A stretch of DNA of 7,504 nt, taken from the NCBI GenBank assembly GCA_003219495.1, contig QHOZ01000074.1, positions 1 to 7,504 of the forward strand. Direction: 5' to 3'. Position numbers and translations under genes: made by a program. This document shows, piece by piece, positions 1 to 5,866 of the stretch. A model generated the notes under the pieces. That model saw nothing but the letters and a program-made list of their open reading frames with translations, had not been told where the DNA came from and searched no databases. The stretch's first letter is position 1. Each line of letters opens with the position of its first letter. The stretch comes from Verrucomicrobiota bacterium (GTDB taxonomy: Bacteria > Verrucomicrobiota > Verrucomicrobiae > Chthoniobacterales > UBA10450).

Positions 1-170
1 CTGACAACTCCGAGCCAGTGATTCGAGACACGCGAGAGATTGTCGAAGTCGGCTGGTTCAAACCGGGCGCATTACCGAAGCCGCTGCATCTGTATTTCGA
101 AAACTTACTCGCCGGACGCTGCCTGCCACCCAATCCTCAGAACCTTCCGTTCGCGATCGAACCGCGCTGA
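1..170 (+). CDS. Probable NUDIX hydrolase, C-terminal end (5' end outside window)
   Basis: An open frame runs from the left edge (first full codon at position 3) to a TGA at 168-170, giving the last 55 residues of a protein. It contains EIVEVGWFKPGALP, which fits the strand and loop that close a NUDIX fold, where an E-x-x-W-F...LP pattern is common in MutT and ADP-ribose pyrophosphatase-like enzymes. The NUDIX box itself would lie upstream and is not visible, so the catalytic residues cannot be checked and the substrate cannot be named. The gene ends 49 bases before zwf on the same strand, so co-transcription is possible. The family call rests on this short tail only; another protein with a similar tail cannot be excluded. 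Confidence 0.5.
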   Translation, partial: DNSEPVIRDTREIVEVGWFKPGALPKPLHLYFENLLAGRCLPPNPQNLPFAIEPR

Positions 171-219
171 ATCGATTCGGCTTTCGCACACCACGGCGTC
201 TGCTTAAGTTGCGAAACGC

Positions 220-1627
220 ATGAATCGAGCGGCGGAGCAAACTGAAGCCAATCCATTACGCGAAGGATTGTCCACGCGCGCGGTGCCGCAGCCATGCAGC
301 GTTGTGATCTTCGGCGCGACGGGCGATCTGACGCACCGAAAACTTCTCCCTGCGCTTTACAATCTCGCGGCCGACGGCGAGTTGCCGCCCGCGGTCACGG
401 TGATCGGTTTCGCGCGTCGCCCGAAGAGCGATGACGATTTCCGCAAGGAAATGGAAGAGGCGGTCAAAAAATTCTCGCGCCAAACCGTGCGCGACGAGAT
501 TTGGAAAAACTTTTCGCAAGATCGACAAGGAACGCGGCACGCGCGGCAATCGCCTGTTTTATTTCGCGGTCGGGCCGGACCAGTTCGAGCCGATCCTGAA
601 ACACATCAAGACGGCCGGGTTGAACGAAGCGAAAGAAGGAAGCTGGGCGCGCGTGATCGTCGAGAAACCGTTCGGGAGCGATCTCGCTTCCGCGCGCGAG
701 CTCAATCGCGTCATCCACAATTCATTCAGCGAAGAGCAAACTTACCGGATCGATCATTTTCTCGGCAAAGAAACGGCGCAGAACATTTTGGTCCTGCGCT
801 TCGCGAACGCGATTTTCGCGCCGCTCTGGAACCGGCGTTACATCGATCACATTCAAATCACCGCCGCGGAAACGCTCGGGGTGGAGGGTCGCGCCGGTTA
901 TTACGAAGGCGCCGGAGCGTTGCGCGACATGGTGCAGAATCATTTGCTCCAGCTTTTGTGTCTGGTCGCGATGGAAGCGCCGACCGATTTGAGCGCGGAC
1001 AGTATTCGCGATGAGAAAGTGAAGGTCGTCCGGTCGCTTCGCCGTTTCACCGCGGACCAGGTCGCGGAAAATGTCGTGCGCGCGCAATACGCCGAGGGCG
1101 CGATCAACGGCAAGCCGGTGCCCGATTATCGCAAAGAGGAAAAGGTCGATCCGAAATCGATGACCGACACGTTTGTCGCGCTGCGACTGAAATCGGCGAC
1201 CGAGATCTCGGTCCACTTCAAAAAAGCGCCGATGGTTTTGTTCAACAAAGAGACGAACGAAGCGAACGTGCTCGTGATCCGGATTCAGCCGGACGAAGGA
1301 ATCTCGTTGCGGATCCAGGCAAAAATGCCGGGCACGAGTTTCCGGATCGAGCCCGTGAAAATGGATTTTCATTATGGAACGTCGTTCGGCAAAGCAAGCC
1401 CGGAAGCGTACGAACGTTTGTTGCTCGATGCGATGAGCGGCGACGCCACCTTGTTCGCGCGGCGCGATGAAGTGGAAGAAGCATGGGCATTCATCGACAA
1501 AATCGAAGAAGCATGGGCCGCAAAAAAGAACGCGCCCGAATTATATTTCTATCCGTCCGGCTCATGGGGCCCGGACCAGGCGGACGAGCTGCTCGCGCGC
1601 GATGGTCGCGCCTGGCGAAGACTTTGA
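220..1627 (+). pseudogene. zwf: Glucose-6-phosphate 1-dehydrogenase, frameshifted and missing two conserved segments
   Basis: Zwf oxidises glucose 6-phosphate to 6-phosphogluconolactone with NADP+ in the cytosol, the entry step of the oxidative pentose phosphate pathway. The ATG at 220 begins a 5' part of about 100 residues carrying the Rossmann motif GATGDLT (residues 32-38) and ending near IWKNFSQ at 519. The family then continues in a different frame from about 518 to the TGA at 1625-1627: RLFYFAVGP, EKPFGSDL, the signature RIDHFLGKE (746-772), and GYYEGAGALRDMVQNH, which holds the catalytic histidine. Roughly 25 residues normally lie between the two parts and are absent. A second, in-frame gap near 1184-1190 joins TFVALRL directly to KSATEISVHF and drops the family block usually written NWRWAGVPFYLRTGKRL, part of the substrate site. 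As written this cannot make a normal enzyme. The two visible parts total about 469 residues against a usual 490-515. The remaining sequence looks well conserved, so sequence error is a live alternative to true decay. Confidence 0.9.
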
Positions 1628-1628
1628 T

Positions 1629-2600
1629 ATGCCCGCCGAAACTTTTTCGTTAGGCGAGCCGGTCGAGCTCAACGCGATCGGCCGGGCGTTGAAAAAACTT
1701 TGGCAGGAAGGCGAAGGCGCGATGGCGCGCGCGTCGCTGATCAATCTCGCGATCTACAGCGAGAAGCTGGGCTCGCTCGAGCGCAACACGCAGATAATCG
1801 CGAAGATCACGGAAGATCACGCATGTCGCGCGTTGGTCATTGGCGCGAATCCGAAATCGACAGAGAACAAGGTGGAAGCGTGGATCAACGCGCATTGCCA
1901 CGTCACGCGCGCCGGCAGCAAACAGATTTGCTCGGAGCAAATTTCCTTTTCGATCGAAGGGCCGTGCGTCGCTTTTCTTCCGAACACGGTTTTCTCGCAC
2001 CTCGATTCCGATTTGCCGCTCTATCTTTGGTGGCAGGACGACCTTCCCGAAAAAATGGACCCGCAACTTTGGGCATGGGTCGATCGGTTAATTTTCGACA
2101 GCCAAACCTGGAAGAATTTCAACGAGCAGATGGGTCGCGTCGAAACCGCGCAGCAGGAAGCGAAACAGCGCATCGTCCTTTGCGATCTCAATTGGACGCG
2201 GCTCGACAAAGTACGTTACGCGATCGCGCAGTTTTTCGATCATCCCGCATCGCATCATCATTTCGCGCAAATCGAAAGCGTGAGGGTGGATTTCGCGCCA
2301 GGATTCAAGTCGAGCGCCATTTTGTTGGTCGGCTGGCTCGCGGCGCAGCTGAATTGGAAAACGAACCAGCAGCAAATGAATGGAAGCTGCCGATTTCTCG
2401 ATGCGAACAATCGCAAGATCGACATCGAGCTGCGCGAGCGATCCGGTGCGCCGATTGGCGAGGTCGCGATCGAATCGAGCACACGGTTCTGTGTACGTCC
2501 TGCGCAATGCGGCGATCTTCTGGAGATCTCGCGTAGCGGCGAACACGAGAGCGCGATTCCGCAGATGATGCCCGCGCAAAGCAACGATCCGGGCGGTTAA
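1629..2600 (+). CDS. opcA: Glucose-6-phosphate dehydrogenase assembly protein OpcA
   Basis: OpcA binds and activates glucose-6-phosphate dehydrogenase and was described in cyanobacteria and actinobacteria; it has no known catalytic activity of its own. The ATG at 1629 lies one base after the zwf stop, so the two are almost certainly translated from one message. The 323-residue product has family features: ALKKLW near the start, HACRALVIGA, a CSEQISF strand, FLPNTVFSHLDSDLPLYLWWQDDLP, then a DRLIFDS segment and ILLVGWLAAQLNW in the second domain. A possible earlier start in the same frame at 1467 would lie inside zwf and adds no family sequence. The C-terminus stops abruptly after MMPAQSNDP, where relatives usually continue for about 20-30 residues. 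A different frame just downstream reads RAVNCVRSLL then TAG at 2620-2622, resembling a plausible OpcA tail, so the end may be disrupted. No clear Shine-Dalgarno sequence precedes it. Confidence 0.85.
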   Translation: MPAETFSLGEPVELNAIGRALKKLWQEGEGAMARASLINLAIYSEKLGSLERNTQIIAKITEDHACRALVIGANPKSTENKVEAWINAHCHVTRAGSKQICSEQISFSIEGPCVAFLPNTVFSHLDSDLPLYLWWQDDLPEKMDPQLWAWVDRLIFDSQTWKNFNEQMGRVETAQQEAKQRIVLCDLNWTRLDKVRYAIAQFFDHPASHHHFAQIESVRVDFAPGFKSSAILLVGWLAAQLNWKTNQQQMNGSCRFLDANNRKIDIELRERSGAPIGEVAIESSTRFCVRPAQCGDLLEISRSGEHESAIPQMMPAQSNDPGG

Positions 2601-2618
2601 CTGCGTTCGCTCTTTATT

Positions 2619-2669
2619 GTAGCCACGGAGCTCTGTCGCCCTGCTGCCTCGACAGAGCGAGGCGGCTAC
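2619..2669. repeat. REP-like palindromic hairpin element
   Basis: Two 20-base arms, 2619-2638 (GTAGCCACGGAGCTCTGTCG) and 2650-2669, are imperfect reverse complements (16 of 20 positions) around an 11-base loop. The perfect inner part is GCTCTGTCG/CGACAGAGC and the perfect outer part is GTAGCC/GGCTAC. It sits in the 97-base gap after opcA. There is no T-run after either arm, so it does not look like a simple intrinsic terminator, although the RNA would fold. The layout resembles dispersed REP-type elements of bacterial genomes; copy number cannot be seen from this window. Confidence 0.65.
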
Positions 2670-2697
2670 CTCGCACGGGTCGTGCTTTAAAACCTTC

Positions 2698-3108
2698 GTG
2701 CACAAGAAAACCCTGCTTCTCCTATTGGCATTCGCCATCGTTTTTGATTTCACCGGTTGTGTCTCGATGAGCCCGCAAGCGCGCCGCGAACGCGCCTACC
2801 GCCATTACGCCGCCAAACAAATGAAGAAACGCCAAAAGGAAATGGCGCGCGCCCAAAAGCAGGCCAATCGCGAGATGAAATTGAAGATGAAAAATATTCA
2901 GCCGAGCGAGCCGAAAATTACGACGAGTGTGCAAGAAGCCGGCGATTATCCTTCGGTGTTCCAGCCAGTCGCTGAATCGTCCGCGCCCGCGCAAGCTCCG
3001 GCGGAACCGCCGCCCGCTTTCCGGGAAACAACGGTCGATCCGATCACCGTCTCCGCATCCTCGAATTTGCCGGCCGAATCGAATTCGCCGCCGCAGCAGC
3101 AACCCTAA
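2698..3108 (+). CDS. Small putative lipoprotein of unknown function
   Basis: The product of 136 residues starts at a GTG (2698), the only suitable start before the hydrophobic segment; no ATG lies upstream in frame. Residues 1-20 form a signal peptide: two lysines, a leucine-rich core, then FTGC with Cys21 as the lipidation site. The lipobox is a little atypical (F at -3). This predicts export and anchoring in a membrane, probably the outer membrane. Residues about 28-65 are strongly basic and helix-forming, rich in K, R, Q, A and M (AKQMKKRQKEMARAQKQ). From about residue 68 the chain becomes rich in P, A, S and Q and looks disordered, ending in PPQQQP. I do not recognise a family. A short basic helix after the anchor could contact peptidoglycan, nucleic acid or a partner protein, but nothing in the sequence decides this. 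Its TAA overlaps the stop of the opposing thioesterase gene. Confidence 0.7.
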   Translation: MHKKTLLLLLAFAIVFDFTGCVSMSPQARRERAYRHYAAKQMKKRQKEMARAQKQANREMKLKMKNIQPSEPKITTSVQEAGDYPSVFQPVAESSAPAQAPAEPPPAFRETTVDPITVSASSNLPAESNSPPQQQP

Positions 3109-3491
3109 CCGCGCTCGACCAGTCTCGGTTTGCCGTCATCTCCGAGCGCAACGTAGGTGAATACGCCGCTCGTGACTTTCACGCGTTCGCCCGTGCGATA
3201 ACGCGTCGCCCAAACATCGACGCAAATGCGCATCGACGTGCGGCCGATTTTTTCCAACCACGCGTAACACGCCACTGTGTCGCCCACGCGCACCGGATTC
3301 AGAAACGACATCGCCTCGATCGCTACCGTCACGACGCGGGACTTGGCGACCTTGCCGGCTAGAATCGCGCTGCCGAGATCCATTTGCGAAACGATCCAGC
3401 CGCCAAAAATATCACCGTCGCGATTCGTGTCCTTCGGCATCGCGATGGTTTGAATCACGAGCTCGCCTGTCGGTTGATCCACGGCATTCAT
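3105..3491 (-). CDS. yciA: Acyl-CoA thioesterase, YciA-type hotdog protein
   Basis: This 128-residue single hotdog-domain protein hydrolyses acyl-CoA thioesters to free acid and CoA in the cytosol; YciA enzymes act on many chain lengths. It aligns by eye over its whole length with E. coli YciA (132 residues): ELVIQTIAMPKDTNRDGDIF, GGWIVSQMDLGSAIL, RVVTVAIEAMSFLNPVRVGD, and a C-terminal FTYVALGDDGKPR. Asp38 in SQMDLG matches the conserved catalytic aspartate of the family. No segment is missing, in contrast to several neighbours. The ATG at 3489-3491 gives the expected N-terminus. It lies only 3 bases from a decamer-repeat block, so there is no room for a normal ribosome-binding site outside that repeat. 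The reading frame ends in a TAG that overlaps the TAA of the convergent lipoprotein gene. queA is upstream on the same strand, with an 87-base gap. Specific physiological substrates cannot be told from sequence. Confidence 0.92.
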   Translation of the reverse strand: MNAVDQPTGELVIQTIAMPKDTNRDGDIFGGWIVSQMDLGSAILAGKVAKSRVVTVAIEAMSFLNPVRVGDTVACYAWLEKIGRTSMRICVDVWATRYRTGERVKVTSGVFTYVALGDDGKPRLVERG

Positions 3492-3494
3492 TTA

Positions 3495-3572
3495 ACCACT
3501 AATGGACACGAATAAACACGAATCCGGAATTTGCCCATACTCTATTTGTGTCCATTGGTGTCAATTCGTGGT
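3495..3572. repeat. Inverted repeat built from decamer units, between queA and yciA
   Basis: Arms of 29 bases at 3495-3523 and 3544-3572 are imperfect reverse complements, matching at 23 of 29 positions around a 20-base spacer. Within the left arm the units CACTAATGGA, CACGAATAAA and CACGAAT repeat every 10 bases; the right arm shows the same phasing on the other strand. The block fills almost the whole 87-base gap between queA and yciA. RNA read from either strand could form a long hairpin. From general memory, sequences of this kind (CCACTAATGGACACGAAT) recur between genes in some environmental genomes; a copy count in the source genome would be needed to confirm this. Confidence 0.7.
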
Positions 3573-3578
3573 TTGTCT

Positions 3579-4559
3579 TTACAGGATCAACATGCAATCG
3601 CCGTAACTGTAAAACCGATAACGCTCGCGGATCGCTTCCGCGTAAGCCCGCAACAAAAATTCGCGACCGGCGAATGCGCTCACCAGCATGAGCAAAGTCG
3701 ACCGCGGCAGATGAAAATTCGTGAGGAGCGCGTCGACCATTCGAAATTCAAACGGCGGATAAATGAAAAGATCGGTCGCGCCGTTTTGGGCCGCGAACAT
3801 CTCATTTCGCGCCGCGGCGGATTCCAAAACGCGAACGGTCGTTGTTCCAACGGCGACGATTCGTTTCGCATTGTCGATCTTCGCCGCGGATTCTGCCGAA
3901 ATCGAAAACGACTCGGAATGCATTTTGTGCGCGGCCACGTCTTCGGCGTGCACCGGCCGAAACGTTCCCGGCCCGACATGGAGCGTGACGAACGTGTGGG
4001 GTATCGCCGCGAGAATTTCCGGCGTGAAATGAAGACCGGCGGTCGGCGCCGCGACTGCGCCCGGTTGTTCGGCGAAGACCGTCTGATAGCGCTCGATATC
4101 CGCGATCTCGCTTTCGCGGCGAAGGTACGGCGGTAACGGCATCGATCCGTGCGCGTAAAGATCGACATCTTCGTCGAGCGCCACGATGCGCTCCCCTTCC
4201 GGTAGAATTTCTTCGACGCGCAAGGTGACGTTGTCGATCTTCGTGGTCGCGCCGATGCGCATTTTGCGCCCCGGTTTCACCAAACATTTCCAACGCGCGG
4301 GGCTGAGTTTCTCCAGAAATAAAAAATCGACCGCGTGATCGTCCGAGAAGCGGCGGGCCGCGAGCACGCGCGTGTTGTTGAGCACGAGCAAGTCTCCATC
4401 GCGCAGAAAAGCTTTGAGCTCGCGGAATTGTCCATGCTCGATCGTCTGCGAATCCCGATGAAGAACCATCATGCGCGACTCATCGCGACGCGGCAGCGGA
4501 CGTTTCGCAATCAAATCGTCCGGCAGCGGATAATCGTAATCGCTCAGCTTCGAACTCAC
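3579..4559 (-). CDS. queA: S-adenosylmethionine:tRNA ribosyltransferase-isomerase QueA
   Basis: QueA transfers and isomerises the ribosyl part of S-adenosylmethionine onto 7-aminomethyl-7-deazaguanine at tRNA position 34, making epoxyqueuosine in the cytosol. The 326-residue product is complete by eye: [17 protein letters not shown] at the N-terminus, [17 protein letters not shown] (55-71), [10 protein letters not shown] (91-100), [11 protein letters not shown] (138-148), the signature [20 protein letters not shown] (158-177), [14 protein letters not shown] (190-203), HKMHSE (211-216), [15 protein letters not shown] (235-249) and a C-terminal [14 protein letters not shown]. coli QueA has 356 residues; the shorter middle and C-terminal ends are common in other phyla. 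The start is a GTG at 4557-4559; the next in-frame codons upstream lead to a stop at 4569-4571, so little freedom remains. It is divergent from the uracil-DNA glycosylase gene, with 52 bases between start codons, a likely shared promoter region although no clear -35/-10 pair was found. Confidence 0.95.
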   Translation of the reverse strand: MSSKLSDYDYPLPDDLIAKRPLPRRDESRMMVLHRDSQTIEHGQFRELKAFLRDGDLLVLNNTRVLAARRFSDDHAVDFLFLEKLSPARWKCLVKPGRKMRIGATTKIDNVTLRVEEILPEGERIVALDEDVDLYAHGSMPLPPYLRRESEIADIERYQTVFAEQPGAVAAPTAGLHFTPEILAAIPHTFVTLHVGPGTFRPVHAEDVAAHKMHSESFSISAESAAKIDNAKRIVAVGTTTVRVLESAAARNEMFAAQNGATDLFIYPPFEFRMVDALLTNFHLPRSTLLMLVSAFAGREFLLRAYAEAIRERYRFYSYGDCMLIL

Positions 4560-4611
4560 GTCGCACGATCAAATCATTTGCCGATTCGCGCAAAAGTTCA
4601 CAATATGCGAC

Positions 4612-5410
4612 GTGCAATTCCCGCAGGCGCTCGAAACCGTTTTGGAAACCCTGGAGCGCATGCGGAACGAAGGCGCGCATCGGCCGTGTGCATCGCGCAT
4701 TGCGCTTGAGGCGTTGAAAGGAATTCCGGTGTCGACCCGGCCCTCTGTCATGGAGGGCGCCGCGCCGTCGGCGCCAAAATTAATGGGACACGACAGCGCG
4801 TGTCCCTCCACAAGCAAAGTCGCCGTTTTGGCGGCGGTGCAATCACGCGTTTCTGTTTGCGTGAAATGTCCGCACCTCGCGAGCTCGCGCACGCAAACCG
4901 TTTTCGGTGTCGGCAATCCCGACGCGGACGTGATGTTCGTTGGCGAAGCGCCCGGCGCGGATGAAGATGCGCAAGCGCGCCGGTCAGTTGCTCACGAAAA
5001 TCATCAAGGCGATGGGATTCGCGCGCGAAGAAGTTTACATCGCGAACGTTTTGAAATGCCGGCCGGACACGCCCGGCAGCAAGTTTGGAAATCGCCCGCC
5101 GACACCGAAGGAAATGCAAACGTGCCGGCCATATTTGATGGAACAGATCGACATCATTCAACCGAAAGTGATCGTCGCGCTCGGCGCGGTCGCGGTTGAA
5201 GGACTTCTTGGAACGCGTGCGCCAATGCATCGGCTCCGCGGAAACTGGGAGTCATTCAACGAAACGCCGTTGATGATCACTTATCATCCCGCGTATCTTT
5301 TGCGCAATCAGTCGCCGGCGGAAAAACGCAAAGTCTGGGAAGACATGATGCTGGTGCTCGAACGCCTCGAGAAACCGATCAGCGAGAAACAGCGCAATTA
5401 TTTTTTGTAG
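4612..5410 (+). pseudogene. Family-4 (Fe-S) uracil-DNA glycosylase, frameshifted within motif 1
   Basis: Family-4 glycosylases remove uracil from DNA in base-excision repair and carry a 4Fe-4S cluster. The 5' part (GTG at 4612 to about 4974) holds a helical N-terminus, the first two cluster cysteines Cys83 and Cys86 in [22 protein letters not shown] and the start of motif 1, GEAPGADED (111-119). The family continues in another frame from 4976: [24 protein letters not shown] and MQTCRPYL (the other two cluster cysteines), [14 protein letters not shown], and the motif ITYHPAYLLRN, to TAG at 5408-5410. The usual G-x-PFVG between ED-x-x and RAGQLL is absent, equal to about 17 bases and a shift from frame 1 to frame 2. 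These residues line the uracil pocket, so as written the enzyme should be dead. An unusual linker (about residues 47-66) is encoded by a palindromic element. The gene converges on the pseudopilin gene with 10 bases between stops. Confidence 0.88.
4751..4810. repeat. Three-stem palindromic element inside the UDG coding region
   Basis: Sixty bases carry three nested perfect inverted repeats: an outer pair TGGAGGG (4751-4757) with CCCTCCA (4804-4810); an inner stem GGCGCCG (4756-4762) with CGGCGCC (4769-4775), loop CGCCGT; and an inner stem GGGACACG (4785-4792) with CGTGTCCC (4799-4806), loop ACAGCG. The inner stems share 2-3 bases with the outer arms, so a cloverleaf-like fold with a short closing stem is possible. 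The length is exactly 20 codons and the element is read through in frame as an A/P/S-containing linker. It shares the core CGACAG[A/C]GCG with the hairpin after opcA. Confidence 0.7.
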
Positions 5411-5420
5411 GGCGCAAAAG

Positions 5421-5765
5421 CTACTGCTGCGGCCAGATGTCGTCAGCAGTATCAGGCGTACGGTCCTTCCCAGCCGAAAAAACATCATATTTGTCAGGAT
5501 GACGAGTTCCCGGGCAGCGATAAGTAGTCGGCTCGGTAACCAGCGCTTTGACGCCTTGGTCGGTAGTAGGGTAAAAGCCGTTTCTGCTTTCGTACAACGT
5601 GAGCTGAGTTTTTATCGTCTGAAGGTCGGACTGAACACGCATTTCACGCGCTGTTTCCAGATGGCCGACTGTTTTATAGATGCCCAAGCTCACTAAGATA
5701 CCGATGATCGCGACTACGATCATAATCTCGAGAAGCGTGAAGCCTTTCGGTTTATTTCTGCTCAT
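5421..5765 (-). CDS. GspG-like type II secretion/type IV pilus pseudopilin, internally shortened
   Basis: The 114-residue product is a class III signal (prepilin) protein. The leader MSRNKPKG is followed by FTLLE, giving cleavage after Gly8, a mature Phe1 and the conserved Glu5 (Glu13 here), then a hydrophobic helix IMIVVAIIGILVSLGIY that anchors the subunit in the inner membrane before assembly. SDLQTIKTQLTLYESRNGFY and PTTDQGVKALVTEPTT match GspG, the major pseudopilin of type II secretion, and the end YDVFSAGKDRTPDTADDI matches its acidic, calcium-binding C-terminal loop. Between EPTT and YRCPG (about residue 80, near 5521-5529) the usual family segment of roughly 20-25 residues, containing W and the PKDPWGNPY block, is missing in frame. 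The reading frame stays open, so a shortened protein could be made, but its globular domain should be damaged. No other secretion genes are nearby. A minor pilin outside type II secretion is also possible. Confidence 0.85.
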   Translation of the reverse strand: MSRNKPKGFTLLEIMIVVAIIGILVSLGIYKTVGHLETAREMRVQSDLQTIKTQLTLYESRNGFYPTTDQGVKALVTEPTTYRCPGTRHPDKYDVFSAGKDRTPDTADDIWPQQ

Positions 5766-5866
5766 GTGAGGTCAGACTATATCATTCCGCCCAAAGGGGT
5801 GTAACTGATTTCGCCCAATCTTCGATGTACTTTTGCGCAACCGCGGTGATCGATGAGGTCATCGCC

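Noticed and set aside
511..520. Programmed ribosomal frameshifting to fuse the two zwf parts
   Set aside because: No clear slippery heptamer or following stem was found, and shifting frame would not supply the roughly 25 missing residues.
722..1372. Long open frame on the minus strand across zwf (216 codons)
   Set aside because: It lies opposite well-conserved G6PDH sequence and its product is rich in R, H and F, typical of the antisense of a GC-rich gene; no family motif seen.
1700..2536. Long alternative plus-strand frame within opcA (278 codons)
   Set aside because: The product is arginine-rich and low in motifs, while the other frame matches OpcA throughout.
2619..2669. Intrinsic terminator after opcA
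   Set aside because: The hairpin is strong, but neither side is followed by a run of T, so it was listed as a repeat element.
3531..4136. Plus-strand frame opposite queA (201 codons)
   Set aside because: The minus strand encodes complete QueA here; the plus-strand product is a basic shadow with no recognisable domain.
4578..4606. Possible promoter (TTGCCG with CAATAT, 17-base spacing) for the UDG gene
   Set aside because: The -10 match is poor (3 of 6) and would leave almost no leader before the GTG; not strong enough to report as a feature.
5851..5864. Short palindrome CGATGA-GG-TCATCG just after the squalene synthase stop
   Set aside because: A 6-base stem with a 2-base loop is too tight for an RNA hairpin and has no T-run; chance is adequate.
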